From assembly GCA_964019415.1 (NCBI GenBank), contig OZ025888.1:2751819-2815818 (forward strand): DNA of 64,000 nt. The letters run 5' to 3'. Below, in pieces: positions 36,796 through 50,869 of the stretch; within the stretch, counting starts at the first letter, position 1, and the number at the start of each line of letters is the position of its first letter. The stretch is from Ianthella basta. Lineage: Eukaryota > Porifera > Demospongiae > Verongiida > Ianthellidae. The notes under the pieces are model-generated. The model was not told the DNA's origin. It did no database searches and was given only the letters and a program-made list of their open reading frames with translations. Position numbers and translations under genes: made by a program.

Positions 36796-38382
36796 TGGCT
36801 GCTAATATAAGGGACAATCTGAATGGTCACGTCCACTTCTCTAACTAGCTATAGAGTGTTCATTAGAGCACAAAACCCGCACGGAATGCGTGAAAGTGTA
36901 GAAGAGGTTTATTGTATAAATGTGGATATGTACACCAAGGGATCAGAGCTAGTGCTTGAAGTGGCTTGGCATGCATGCAGTATGTAATGGATGGTAAAGA
37001 TCAATATGGAGATTATGGGTAGCGTAGTGTCTTCAGATTGCTCCCAACAAGTTCAATGCCAAGTCTTCCTTGAAGTTGCATTCGTGAAACTCAGCATAGA
37101 AGTAATATTCAATAATATAAATTAACAGAAGCAAAGTGGTCGACCACATAAAGCACCTCTTTAATTGACCGCAATTGCTGCAAACACCTGTCATAGTGAA
37201 GTGATTTGAGTGAAGTGAGTTGGAGCCAGTTTTCCAAGACTGCTGGCGGAATGTAGGCTTGTACAAGAAGTACAGATGTGTAGACGTTGAGAACTGCCAG
37301 GTTTTGTGTCCACAACAATGACAATGGACAACGACAATGGACAACGAAAACAACCCCGTACCAATCACTTTACCCCTTGTGCAATTGCACAGGGTAAATT
37401 GCACAGGGTAATGATAACAGTGTGTACTGCCCAGCTACTTAGAGACGTGTACAAAACTATATACGTCTGAAATAAGGACACCTCTCTGATGAGGACATGC
37501 AGTGCCTATATACTGTCCCAGCTACATAAGACTTGAAAAAATAACCCTTAGGAAACGGGTTATACATATATTGTGTAGGATGAAATTATTCCATTAGTTT
37601 CCGCAGGATTGCTAGAAGCTGTGAAGTGGCTGCTTGTTCAGCATGCACAGTTGATGACATGAACATCGTGCATAAAATGGTGCTATATATCTCCTAGTAC
37701 TCAATATACAGTATAAACCACTACAATGGTCACAGTGCAGTGCAAGTCACAACAAGTGCATGTCTCAGTGTATGTATTATTACAGGGAAGTCTAATGCAA
37801 GTTCTCGAGGGTGATTATCTCCCAGTGCATGTTCGCTAGCTATAGCTAGCTACCTCAGGATCATTTGTACACAGCAAAACATCCTGACATAGGTGAGACA
37901 GTACTATAATGAATTCGGAATATAGGAACTGTAATTATTTTAAACTCACAAAGGATGCTCATTGTACCACATGCACAAATGCTGAAATTTCTGAGAACCT
38001 TGTTATAGCCAAAGAGTTTGAGGTCCCAAATATAAAGGGAGTAGCCATGGCAAGAATGTCATATAAAACATGGTTACCAGTCAGCCTGGTTTTCATAATG
38101 AACTTGGCTACACAACCAGATTGACCATAACAGCATATTGTGCACAACAACAAGAGAAACAGAAACTTTATATATTAACTTAATATTCAATTGTTTTGAA
38201 TACTTACAAGTTTTTGTTTCTGTTGTTGTTGTGCCCTGACTGCTAAAGGTTCTATGCTGCTGCTAATTGCTACAATGTATCTTTTAAATTACCTATACAG
38301 ACTAGCAATTATAACCTCACATGATGCTTAAGGGTCTGCAGCACTTTATATAATATATGTAAATTGATAGTATTACATAATA

Positions 38383-38565
38383 CAGTGGAACCTCGACAAC
38401 CCTGCCAGTGGGCCAGTTCTAATTGGCTTTTATAGAGAGGTGGCTGCTCTACAGAGGTAGATTTGCAATGTTTTAAAACCATTTGTTGCCAGTGAGGATG
38501 GCAGTTTTAGAGAGGTGGCTGCCTAGCACAGTGACCATCTTAGACAGGTTCCAATCCCGTGAAAT
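38383..38565. mobile_element. CAGTGGAACCT-ended element (same family as 21541)
   Basis: Begins CAGTGGAACCTC after TA, contains repeated TATAGAGAGGTGGCTG and TTTAGAGAGGTGGCTG motifs, and ends near ACAGGTTCCAATCC. The ends and internal motif resemble decayed Tigger/pogo-type DNA transposons. No transposase. Confidence 0.5.
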
Positions 38566-38650
38566 CCCAGAAGTTTCATGAAATCTTGGAGATTTTGAAA
38601 TCCATACACTATTTTTGCCAGTAGGTGATACCTTGACAGCTACACAACAA

Positions 38651-38836
38651 ACTACACAACATTACACATGAACAGGCTCCATCCTCTCAAGTTTGATGGT
38701 GAATCAGTTTAGCTAGACAGGTTGGTGTGCCAGCTAAAATTGGCTAACAGCATTGAATATGCACTGAGAGCTGAGAGTCAAGAGCTACACAGAGGGCGCG
38801 CGATTGGCGGAAAAGCTCATTCTAGCACACACTAAA
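38651..38836. repeat. Dispersed repeat, copy 2
   Basis: Partner of 36628-36795, about 90% identical over shared parts with a small insertion (attggctaacagcattga). Confidence 0.8.
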
Positions 38837-39548
38837 GTAGCTATTCCAACCGTCACTAGATTTAAGTAGGACACAAATAAGTCGATCAACTCACCAAGCT
38901 CTTTGTTCAAAGTGTGCGTTGATCGAAGGAGTACGATCTAGACACGATATCGATGGTAGATAGCTAGTGTGCGGATGAGGCTTGGGAAATCCCCCAGTTA
39001 CACTGTCTTCCGTGACGCCATTTTTAGATCAGGTGCACTAGTTGAGGTAGTATCTGTTCCGTGGGTCGCTTTAGAGAGGTCATGTTAAGAGTGGACTTCG
39101 GAGGAGGATGAGTGCGTGCCTGTTTGAGGAAACACCATCTGTCACACTAGAGAATAACACGGGACTACGTCACATCTCAACTAGCATAGTGACCTGGTCT
39201 TGACCAACCGATGAGGCGAGGGCACTGGGGGAGCTGGGCAGAGGAGAGCTGTGTGGTAGTGATGGAGTATTGTTTGAGTTGACTCCTTTGTCAGTGAGCG
39301 TTGGCTGACTTAGTTCAGTGAATGTAGTATAATTATATTTCTCTATGTACTTATTTTTCTGAAGTGACTGGAGACATATCCTGTGTATTCTGTGACACTG
39401 ATAGCTAACAATCGTGTTTGTGTACGCGCGCACATGCGTGCGTCTGCAGGTGTATTAATGATCATGACATTGTGTATTTATATTCATGCACATGATTGCA
39501 ATATGATTTACAGTTATCTGTTCTCTATAGCTATTTATCACACTTTAT

Positions 39549-40200
39549 CTGCTGCACTGCAATTGTGGCCGTGCTGTTCCTTGAAGTTCCCTTACTCTTT
39601 GCATTCTTCCTCTGCAAGTCTATATACTGGCCTTCACAACAAGAAGCAGTAGCTCTCCAAAAACAACTGTTATCTATCTATGCTGTGAGTCAGAGTCCTC
39701 TGTGGCACACTAGGCGGTATCGCTATGCTTGGTCCTGTCCAGATTACTTCGGTGTATCTCTTTTACTGCAGCTGTATACTGTATTTGATGGTGTCGCCAA
39801 TATTTACTATTGCATGGGTTACCAACATTGCAGCTAACATGGTCATTTTTCTGGTGTGTACGACATATTGCTGATGCAGAGATGGTCAGCTCTTGCTGTA
39901 AAACATGCTCATTTCAAAGGATCATCAAAGGTCTAGCCTTTCTTGTTTTGACACTGCTCTGTATTACTGTCAGTTACTATATAATTGGACAGCTAAAGGA
40001 AAGTAAGCAAAACAGCTTCAATTCCATGTGTGGTCTGCTTACATCACTGGTGTCAAACTTCGTGCAGTCATTATACTTTTATTGCCACATATATACAGGA
40101 ATAAAGTGAAGAAGATGCTATTTCATGAGAAGAACCTGTGAAAGGAGCAGATGGGGAAGGCATAGAATCGGCACCATTGATAAACTATGAAGAAAGTAAC
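39549..40200 (+). pseudogene. 3' remnant of a membrane-protein paralogue
   Basis: Homologous in pieces to the second exon of the gene at 26442: VPLLFAFFLCKSIYW, then after frame changes MVSSCCKTCSFQRIIKGLAF and a terminal VKKMLF-like end. Frameshifts at about 39680-39880 and 40080 and absence of the 5' half make it non-functional. Confidence 0.8.
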
Positions 40201-40675
40201 TTTCCATGAAGTCTGTCTTAACAGACTATAGCTGTATTGGTGATGATGTAGATTGTTGTAGGTTATTTTGTATGATGAACAACTGAAACCCACAAATTTA
40301 CCTTCTTTCTGTACTGAAACCCACAAATTTACCTTCTTTCTGTACTTTATATTTATAATATTTTCACTTCTTTGCATGTTAATGACTAGTCACACTGTTT
40401 GTCTTGGTATGTACATTTAGTATGCACATTATGCCATAGCTACCAAACATCACTTGCAAGTAATTTTTAAAAATTGTCACATAATTATGATAAATGGAGG
40501 AACCCAGCTGCCCTTCAGGTATGTTCCTTTCTATGCTAAATACATCAGCCATACACCAGCACGTTACATACATGCACATGTTGATACAATAGAGTTGCAG
40601 ATGAGTGAGTGTCATCCCTAGGAGCAAGCAGTCTTAGGTGTACAAAAATGATATGATCTATAACTCTGCATGTCT

Positions 40676-40730
40676 TTTAATTGCTGCACATTACGATCAC
40701 CCTGACAATCACTGTCCTAGCAACACATTG
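40676..40730 (+). pseudogene. Scrap of another paralogue's signal-peptide exon
   Basis: Reads LLHITITLTITVLATH, parallel to LMLITLTTITLATQ of the intact gene. Only this short piece remains. Sequence near 40385-40442 also duplicates 31142-31190. Confidence 0.4.
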
Positions 40731-41495
40731 CATGCTGCATGTACCATAGCTATGCACACACAGCATGGGACACATCATTTTATCATAAGAATACTGTCAT
40801 TAGGCATACTGTGACATTAATAGCCTACGGCTATTCCGTGCATGTAGATGGATCTGCATGCTATCTAGTTCCTTTGTACACCATGCACACCATGGCATGA
40901 CATTATCATGAGTATAACAGCAGATCGCTTGTAATATACCTAAAAATGTGAATTAATGGACTGATGTTGAAGTGGTCTTTAATACTTCTAGACAGCCCCT
41001 CATATAATCTGAGACAATAATATTTCCACTATTTAGTGTGTTGCAGCTATAGTTAAGTGCACACATTACAAAGAGTAGCTATGTAGTACATCAGTAGCTA
41101 TAATGACCATTGGCAGCAAACAAGAAGTAAATGTTCAGTGATTTTACTGGCAATGTGGATATTTTCCCTGAGCAGGCTACTAGACCAAGTACCTAGCTAC
41201 CCCTAGCCAGCTACATGGCTATGGAAGCACTGAAATACTCGCATACACATCACTAACTAGTCAGCTTGCAGTTCTATTATTATTAACACAGTGCTTTCGG
41301 AAGGTCAGTGGCAGGCCCCGTAAAAATATCTATGCAGGCGCTTGCAACTTGCGAGCTACGAGCCTAAGAGCCGAATGCGTTAAATAAGACGCATTTTGCT
41401 TGTGTCACATGCAAAGGCCACTTGACCAAATATGGCAAAGAGCGGTATTGACACACCCCTTCGTGAACAGGCGGTCAGAGTGCAAGCGCATTGTC

Positions 41496-44400
41496 ATGGA
41501 AAGCGGCGAAGGAGACCTACCCAACGGCCAACAGCAGGGGCCAGCAACCGATGAGCTCGGCTCCGTGAATCATGCAGGTGAAGGTAACAAGTCAGAGAGC
41601 GCGGAGTGCCTTACTAGTAAAGGCATTGCAGACGACACGCAGCCACCCAGTGAGATACAGCAGCCGCAACCTGTTACTGATCTCCAAGATGAGGCTCACT
41701 CCTCGAACTCGCAGGAACCGACGGAACCTACAGCACCCCAGGAACAAACACACACTTCCGAAGAGTCGAAACCACCTTCTGAACTCCTAGAACAGCCGCC
41801 ACCCACAGAATCCAAGGAGCAACCGCCACCCACAGAATCCAAGGAGCAGCCACCACCCACAGAATCCAAGGAGCAGCCACCACCCGCAGAATCCAAGGAG
41901 CAGCCACCACCTACAGAATCCAAGGAGCAGCCACCACCCACGGAATCCAAGGAGCAGCCACCACCCGCAGAATCCAAGGAGCAGCCACCACCCGCAGAAT
42001 CCAAGGAGCAGCCACCACCCGCAGAATCCAAGGAGCAGCCACCACCCGCAGAATCCAAGGAGCAGCCACCACCCGCAGAATCCAAGGAGCAGCCACCACC
42101 CGCAGAATCCAAGGAGCAGCCACCACTCACGGATTCCAAGGAGCAGCCACCACCCACGGATTCCAAGGAGCAGCCACCACCCACGGATTCCAAGGAGCAG
42201 CCACCACCCACGGAATCCAAGGAGAAGCCACCACCCACGGAATCCAAGGAGCAGCCACCACCCACGGAATCCAAGGAGCAGCCACCACCCACGGAATCCA
42301 AGGAGCAGCCACCACCCACGGAATCCAAGGAGCAGCCACCACCCGCAGAATCCAAAGAGCAGCCACCACCCACAGAATGCAAGGAGCAACCACCACCCGC
42401 AGAATGCAAGGAGCAGCCACCACCCGCAGAATCCAAGGAGCAGCCACCACCCACGGAATCCAAGGAGCAGCCACCACCCGCAGAATCCAAGGAGCAGCCA
42501 CCACTCACGGAATCCAAGGAGCAGCTACCACCCGCAGAATCCAAGGAGCAGCCACCACCCGCAGAATCCAAGGAGCAGCCACCACCCGCAGAATCTAAGG
42601 AGCAGCCGCCACCTGCAGAATCCAAGGAGCATGCCCAGAAATCTGCAGATATACCAACGGCTGCTATTGGAGTAGAATCAACTGCAGAGCCAATCCACTG
42701 TGGATACCTCTTCAAGCAAGGTATTTGTTTTCTATTTGTAGATTGCTTATACTGAAAATGTACATGTTAACACACTTGAGGAAGCCCGAATGAGCCTAGC
42801 TAGCTTAGAGAGCTACATTGTAACTGCTTGCCTGTCTGACCTAAGGTGCCAGTGTAGTGTACTCAATGGGGCCAGTTCCGACCCCTTTAGTTAATATGTC
42901 CTTACATCTGTCACCATGCCTTTATATATTGAACAGGCACCTGAGTCATCCACAGATGACCAGCTCCTCCTTTTTAGACAATTTTCCACCTTTTGTGATT
43001 GTTTCACAATCAATAATGATTACAAAGTGACTTCACACAGCAGATCAATTTGAACTGCATGGTCGTTTCAGCCCCGAAAGCATTCTTCAACAGTTGTACA
43101 GTTGTACTGTGATTGGCCAGTGGATGGGCAAATGCAGTGCGCATACTGTGCAGGGCTTCTTTTGTTATGACGTTGCAATGGCCTCTTCTGTAAGTGGGAG
43201 CTCAAGATGGACTCAAACCCTGTCCCTCTCTCTCATTCCATACTTGCACAATGGCAGCTAGCAACCAGTAACTGCCTTTAGTCTCATTCCATACTTGCAC
43301 AATGGCAGCTAATGGCAGCAGTAACTGCCTTTAGCTGGAGAGGCAAGCTGAATTTCACCCAGCTTACTAAATAGGAACTGCATGTACATATTACATGGTA
43401 CAGGAACTATTTAAAGACACTGCATGCAGGCTGTACTCTTCTACATGCTTATTTTTCCGCTTGTCTGAAGGTGAATCCATACATCTTTCCATTTATGACT
43501 AGGAACCAATTAGCTAATTGCTTCCTAGTCATGTGTATAGTCATTGTAGGGCCCATTATTCTCCCATTAGCCAAGCAGTGTGCTATGGCCAAGAAGATAC
43601 ATCCCACACCATCATAATCAAAGCTAGGGCACACCTCTATGCAAGCCGCAGCAGAGGTGACACGATACTGAGTGGTCCCCTGAAACAATGGTCTGTGCCC
43701 ACCTTCGATCGCCTCTGCATTGAAGGAATCCTATGCATGGCTAAATACATTCCCTAAATCATCCTTGAAACTGGCTTGGGTAGTGAGATCATTCAATGAT
43801 TAGTCGTGCACTCTTGTGCCAGTTTTACTTCTGCCTGCCACTCCAGGTTTAAGATCAAACAGCAGGCCACTGTTGGCATCAGTACACTCTGTACATAAGT
43901 GAGGAAAGCTATTGCCACCCTAGTTTGGGTTTTGCTTAACTCATCAATGTCATGATCAGTAGACAGTCACACCCTCTAATCACCATCACACAGCACTGTT
44001 GAGCTTGCTCATTGCTGTGATATTAACTTTGGGGCTGTGACTCATGTCCTTTGAACAAAACAATATTGGCTAGATCTCTGTGCGCAGTATACACCAGCTT
44101 GATGCATGGCACTCAACAAGGAGAGAGATGTGCAGAGATTAATTTCATAGCAGATACAGTATGCATGCTAATTTGCACGTTACTCCAAGTCTATTTTGAA
44201 ACATTTTAAGACGTGATCAGCAGAGATTGATGTGTGACCCAAATTGCTTTAGCAGATGCATGTACGTTCTCAGATTGTATTACGTATAGAATCTATGGAA
44301 TGTGCCATTCCCTGCATCTTGCAATTTGTGTAATGAGTTGATTTGTATTGATTGCTTCTTCTGCTTGCAGGTGGTGGCATTGGCTTCAATAACTGGAACA

Positions 44401-47400
44401 GACGCTGGTTTATGGTGTATGGAAAGACTCTCACTTACTACAAAAATAATAAGGGCATCAAACCACTCAACACCATTGACCTGAGCACCTCTCGTGGCGT
44501 GCGTTCCGTGGAGCAATGTGACTGCAACTGGCCTGCTAGCTTTGACCGTAGCTTGTGCTTTGGGTTAGCAGTGGAAGGAAGGACGTTCTACCTAGTGGCA
44601 GATAATGAAGAGGAGTGCAGGTGCGTTGTGTCTTAGGACTATGTGCATGTAGGGGTCTTTGGACTGTATACCAATATACAGACCGTATACTCATCAGTCT
44701 GACCGATGTGTGAGAGCCTACAGTTAGGCTATGGTGTACATTTGTGTTGTAAACTGATCTGACTTGGTGTTAGTTACGCAGTGCTATTGGTGGGCACGTG
44801 CCTTGTACAAAGTGTGCTGTTTCTCTACAGTGGTCGAAATAGCGGTTGATCATCGGTCAATTTCCGAGCATTTTAGTTGAATGACTGTGCATTATTTCAA
44901 GTGGTCAGTAAAGCGACCGATCAGATTTTTTAGCCTAAATCTTGACCAATATTCCCCAAAGGACTTCCATGTTTACTGGTTATTGGATTAAGGGTACTAA
45001 TGACAATCTTGTGAAGTACAGACTAGTAAACTAGCACTTCATCCATAAATGCTGTTTTTGCTCGGCAGCCATCTTATTGTGACATTTGCATAGCGCTACG
45101 TGCAGGGTGTGACGTCACATCCTGTCATGGTGGCTGACATTGTGCAGGCTACAACCACACTGCACACCACCACAGCCAGCTCATATTACGTTGTTTTACA
45201 CAACAGCTTTCACTTGAGTGGGAGTGGCATGTTTGTAGACCACAATTTTGGAACCAGTGCCCAGGAAGTTTGCCTTGTTTCCTTGAACAGTGTTACTATT
45301 ACCATAGTGACACTACTGTGTATCCCAGGAGATTGGAACTGTTCCAATTTGTAGCCCATTTGCCTTGCATCAACAGTACATAACAAAGTTGTAAAGAAGG
45401 CAATGCTTCCTAGGAGACACAATTCCAATCGACTGGACAAAATGTAAATGACTGAACAAAATGAGGAGTTAGTGGACACTTATGACGTGTGTGACTGAAC
45501 AAAATCAGGAGTGCTTGGACATATGACTGCACAACCACAAAACCTTATTTCCACCTCTGCTCTATATGAGGTGTAAAGAGATGGTGGGTAAGTGTTTCCT
45601 GGGAATGACTAATATTCAGACAAATTTTCAGACTTATACCACCATAAGTAACCATATCTTTCAGACCTCCCATGAACATGGCTACCTTATGGAAATCGAT
45701 GGGAATTATTTCACACTTTTTAGCCTCTGGTGATATCCCTTTATGAATGCCCTTCAAGTGAAGCGTGTCTATATCTACATGGTTACATGTTACCATGTTC
45801 TCACTGGCCCTGTTTGGTTTGGCCTGGTTGGAATGATTTCAATGTGGGCCATGTTTTACACTTGCAAGTGCTGAACTGAACTGTTTGCTGGTTTTGATCA
45901 GAGAGTGCTCATTGCTAGGATGTTCACTCTAGGGCTATGGCTCATGTCACTTGAACAAAACTAAATATACTTCTTTCACAAATGTTCACTCAGCAAAGAG
46001 AGAGAAGTGTAGATTAATTAATAGCAGATACTGTATGCGTGCTTGTTTGTAGATAATGAAGGTGATATTTACATATATGCATAGGAATATCATTATAGAC
46101 ATAGGGCAATGGCCAAGCTGTGAATGAAATTCTGTGTCACTTTGCCCAGTGAGCAGTGGCAGTTGAGCCCCCTAAGGGTGGAGATTCCTGAAGGGCCTGA
46201 GTTTTCTCGTGTACGCAAACATCCCAATGCATTTTTCTGTGTCACCCAGCTGCGTCCACCTTTGTTCACAAACCAAACTGAACAAAAGTGCTTGCAAGAG
46301 CAGTCTTTCTGTGACATTGTGTTTTTCATTCATTCACTGGTGGCTTTGGAAACAGGTCGCACAGTTATAATAATGTTTATAGTTAATATGCACTGACTAA
46401 GTGAAACAAACCAAGCTGACCTGTTTTGGTTAGGCAGTCCCAGCACAACACAGTTCAGCTTGGTTATTTATACTCAATTCTGGTAAACATTCCTGAGCTG
46501 ATCTCAATCTTGGCTAGATCAATGTAATTGGGATATTTATAGCCTTATAGGATTGACTATTTCTATGCTGCTTGACATTGCAGGAAGTGGGTCTCTGTTT
46601 TGGAGCAACAAGTGCAGATGGTAGGTAAAGGCATGCACATGAACCATAATTTAGAAAGGAGTAGAGTGGGCTTGTGAGAAGGGTATGTTGGTGCTAGCCT
46701 CATGAGTATGATAGTGCTTATTTATCACCAAGGGATGCCTGAGCACAGACAAGAGCTAATTTAAAAATGTCAGTCAATTATTGACCAAGGCAGAGCCACA
46801 GTTATCATATATACAGCCTGAGGGTCGATATTTCTGCAGTCCACTGATTGTATCATGCATTATATGGTACGTATATGACAACTGAACTAACATAGCTTAT
46901 TAAACACCTTGACATTACTACACAATGGAGGTCCTTATGTTAATAAACCCAGCTTGGAGTTGATACGAGCACAGAACATGGTTTTCTGCCAAACTAATCG
47001 TAAATTGATGTATTAGTAGTTTGAAGTATGTCGCTTCTCACACAGTGTAGGCAGCTGTCAGCACTTTGTAAGCGATGAAATAGAGACACTTTTCTTGGCA
47101 GGTGTCTACAGACCTTCCACGACTAATCCCCACACAGCTGCAGTCTTGTTTAGTTTAGTTTATGCTCTGTGTGCATAGGAGATTTTGCATTATCTATTAT
47201 GATTCTGCTGCCACCACAGCATGGCCACTTTGATGATGAGATTGCAAAAGATGTGAAGGGGAAACCAGATGGAGCTCTTGGAAGATTTGTGAGGAATCTC
47301 TCCAAGTATGGCAGTCAGCCAGCAAAGGATTCGGCACATCAGGAAGATAAAGGAAGTGCTGAAGGTTGGTATGTTATTTCCGTGCATTCAGTTACCATCA

Positions 47401-49736
47401 TGGAGTCATTGCCAAGTGGCGAGCGTAAGCGAGTGAAGCAAGGCCATTGATCACTGTCCATTTGAGCTTCGGCGATATATATATATATATGTGTATACGA
47501 TATATGTATCACACGACACGTGACTGTGCATGTGACTCCATCACATGACGGCTCGTCTTACGGGGGTGCTTCTGCTTCTGTTCGGCCACTCATCTTTGCC
47601 AACATGCTCCCACGGAAGAGGGACACAGAAGGAGAGCAGATGGGAATGGCAACAACGCGGCTGGGTTGGGAAAGGGCCATGCTGCAAGATGGTGTGCGTG
47701 ACTTGACAATGGGGCAAAGAAAGGCCAGACTAGAAGTGAATGCAGCAGAATGGCGCAAGGCTACTGGCCTCGGCGACGGATGAGCAGCAGCAGTCCAGGC
47801 TTGAGGTGCTTTGGCAGTAACAAACAAGACACTTGGCTACTAAGACAGCTCCAGTCTGTAAAATCACATTACATTGCCTACTGGCCACGTACTATTCATG
47901 CTGCGAGGCAATTCTTCTGCGCTTAGCGTATGCCTAGTATATCGCAGAATATGGTACATTTATACATTGTGTGTTATCTACCATGTTAAATACCCCTGTG
48001 AGGTATCCATTTGTACTCTATGCAGGTTCACCAGCTGCTGATGGCAACAAGAGAACAGTAAGTGAAGCAGCTGCAAGTCACTGCCATGAGAATACACAAA
48101 CTATTTGTAATTTATCAGCATAGTGCCTCAGTGAGAAGCTCCATGGGGTAGTCTATCTTGCTAGATTGCCCCAATTGTGTGTAAAAGCATATTTGGTATG
48201 GGGCCTGTGAGTATAGCAGAAATGAAATTGATCATGCAACCAATCATATGCTGAAACTGAAACTGCACTGAAACAAATTAGCTCTTGTACTCGGTCACCT
48301 GCTGTTGATGCAAAGATGCAGAACTGATATGATCAGGTATGGGAAATAAGTGTCAGTGCCATCCAACTGTTGATCTCAGAAGCGTTAGTGCTCACTTGTG
48401 ATGAGCATTGTAACAGCCAGTTGTTAGGCTGACCCTCCACCAATAGACCACACTGAAGAGACCCTAAAGATGAAGTCTGTATCTGTGCATGGACATGCTG
48501 AATTATTTGTTCTACTCCTTTCACTATTGCCCATCAAGATATGTAACCCTCGTTTGTTGCAACTGCCCTAATGAAGCTCCTGCCCAACTGCCATTTTTGC
48601 TGTTTATAACATGGACCTGTGCAATAATAGCAGTGAGGGTGATACAGTGCCTAGTAGTGCTGGCAGGCTAGCTAAAGCTGCACTGTGCCTAGGAGCTGTC
48701 TCAGTGTATAATCATCTCTCCAACGTGTTTGGTAAAGCAGCAGTTCGTCATAGTCCACATGGACCACCATCTTAACCCAGTTCTCTACCTTGTAAACCAG
48801 GCTTTATCCTGGTCACAAGCTAACATGAGTTCAACCTGGGTTAAGTAGTATGTATGAACACACTAACTGGGTTCAACCCTGCATGTGAAAGGGGTTTATT
48901 CGTGACTGTGGCATTGATCATTCACATAGTCTGTCCACACCAGTTATAGACAAGGGGTACTTAATATAGCCACATGTGATATACGTATGTGATATACGTA
49001 ACATAAGACTATCTAATTCCTGCCTCATATTTAGGAATCAACTGATGGACCAGAAGTGAAGGGAGAAGAAAAGGCTGCCACTGATGATAAGGAAGAAAAC
49101 CATACTGTCGTGGATGAAGCAACTGTTGAAGGTAAATCAAACGGAGACCTTTCACCTGGCTCCACACAACCAGCTGATAGTGAAGTGTCCTCCAAAGAGG
49201 CTGATCGTGAAGAACGTAAACAAGTTAATGGCCTTGAGGAGAAGTCTACCGACGACCAGAAAGCCACACAAGGCAACACACTTAGTGAATCCTCTAATGG
49301 CGCTAATGCCGAAATGCAATCTGTCGATGATAGCAAAGTGGCTGGTAATGGTACTGTTCCCACTGGTAGTCCACCTGAATCAACACCAACTGCAGAGCAA
49401 GATACAAGTGACAGCTCTCTCAAAGAAGCCACCGAACAGGGAAGTACAGAAGTTGAAACTGTGAAGGAAGCAGTAGCAACAGAAGACAGTGTCACTGCTG
49501 AGAGCCTAGAAAGTGGGACGGACAGCAAAGAACAACAATCTGCTGACAAACATGAGGACCAAACTGAGAAGAATCTGCCAGATGTAATCAATGGTAGTGG
49601 TGGTGATGGTGAAGCTTCCAAGTCAGTTCCTGGGAACTCAGGTACTGATGCAAGCACCACCGATAGCCAACCTCAGACGTCATCAGCTGGTGTCAGCAAT
49701 GCAACAGAGGTAGAGGCAAATGGGACAGTGTCATAA
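41496..49736 (+). CDS. PH-domain protein with 31 x 9-aa Pro/Glu repeat array
   Basis: Six exons: 41496-42720, 44371-44620, 46584-46620, 47220-47364, 48026-48057, 49035-49736 (TAA); phases agree, 796 aa. Exon 1 starts MESGEGDLPNG and contains 31 tandem copies of the repeat QPPP(A/T)ESKE. The PH domain begins at the exon 1 end (HCGYLFKQ), continues in exon 2 (FNNWNRRWFMVYGKTLTYY; FGLAVEGRTFYLVADNEEE) and ends in exon 3 with the conserved Trp helix (KWVSVLEQQV). PH domains bind phosphoinositides or partner proteins; ligand unknown here. The remaining exons encode a basic linker (GRFVRNLSKYG) and a long acidic, disordered Ser/Thr/Glu tail. The same start frame extends upstream to 41400, but 41496 has the better context. 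Confidence 0.85.
41793..42629 (+). repeat. Coding minisatellite, 31 units of 27 bp
   Basis: Units CAGCCACCACCCGCAGAATC+CAAGGAG, with A/T (Ala/Thr) and a few L, D, C and K variants. Nucleotide identity between units is high and length is an exact multiple of 27, so the reading frame is kept. Open frames on the opposite strand and in other frames are by-products of this repeat. Confidence 0.97.
42721..44370. other. PH gene intron 1
   Basis: No supported exon. At about 43062-43095 the minus strand has a degenerate hammerhead-like motif (TTGAAGA, short stem, GAAACGACC). A 40-bp local duplication (ctcattccatacttgcacaatggcagcta) lies at 43227-43310. Confidence 0.4.
44621..46583. other. PH gene intron 2
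   Basis: Two open stretches (45545-45796 minus; 46090-46396 plus) have no recognisable domain; I treat them as non-coding. Nothing else is seen. Confidence 0.4.
47365..49034. other. PH gene introns 4 and 5 around the 32-bp exon
   Basis: Intron 4 includes a GC-rich stretch at 47520-47783 with an 87-codon open frame (...LPRKRDTEGEQMGMATTR...) of unknown meaning, and an (AT)n run near 47476-47492. Intron 5 shows no feature. Confidence 0.35.
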
Positions 49737-50147
49737 TGATTGGAAAACATCTTTTAGGTTCAGTGCACTTGTAAGAGTGCAGGACATCCATACTTTAACA
49801 CAGGTTTCTATGAGTTAGATCTGCAGACACAGTAATGATTGGAGTATGTGTTATTCATAACTTTGCACCTTGTATTCAAACACACGTGGAGTTTTAACAC
49901 ACATGACCTTGTGCCATCATGCATGGTGAATTATTATGATGTGAGTCATGGTGCTTTTTGAGCTAATGTAATTTAAATTCTGCCCCTCCATATAAAGTTC
50001 TGTAATTACGCATGTTTTCAGCAGCAAAAGTGGATTGTTTTCCAGTTCTGTGCATTCCTGTAGTTTTCTTGCATGTATGGAACTTCAACTTTGATTTGAT
50101 ATCAATTCATTATGCATAGGATATACATACTTGCAGCTGACAATAGT

Positions 50148-50153
50148 AATAAA
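50148..50153 (+). other. Candidate polyadenylation signal of the PH gene
   Basis: AATAAA about 410 bp after the stop codon. Plausible 3' end of the transcript; no other support. Confidence 0.4.
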
Positions 50154-50869
50154 AAGTGTCTCTAATAATTTATATGGGCAAATGTCATATGTATGCTTTA
50201 CCATAATGTAGATGCGTAACTCGATTATTGGCTTAATTAATTTGTTGGAAAGACTCTTTGATCACAAGTGCTTGACTTCTTATCGCTAATTATTGTGTCA
50301 CTGGACACAAGGATGGGCCATTCATGCAGTGCACATGCCAGCTATTTGGCACAGCCAGCTACATAATATTGTGTGGCTGCTTAACTATCGACAGATATAT
50401 ATATACTGAGTGTTATCCAACTGCATAAAGTTCTTGTATGATTCAGAAATCTGAAGGTTACATGCCCAAGACTTGAGCATAAAGTAGTAGACAGATAAAA
50501 TAACCATCCAATGTTGAGAAACAACTTACTGACCTGCAGGTTGATATGTTATATTTAGAAATCCAACCATGTCAAAATGACATGTCCCTGACGTCAGCTA
50601 TGCAGCTTTCTAAAACAAGCATGTACTGTATTCATGAATTGTATCTATATTAATGCAGCCGCCACCACCACACACACACAGTACATGAAAGTTGTTAGCT
50701 ACAATACAAGCATGATTAAATGTGCCAGTGCTATGTACACACAAGGAAGAATGTTGCCAGCACTATAGATGTTTGAGCCATATTCATGCACCATGCAGTC
50801 AGCCTTGTGGCGTATTCATCAATTCATTAACATATAAACTGTAGCTGTTCAATTAGTTTTGGTAGAGGC

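Noticed and set aside
41696-42715. Long minus-strand open frames (up to 339 codons, Gly-Cys-Ser-Leu rich) across the repeat array
   Set aside because: They mirror the 27-bp coding repeat on the plus strand; a stop-free unit of length divisible by three keeps every frame open.
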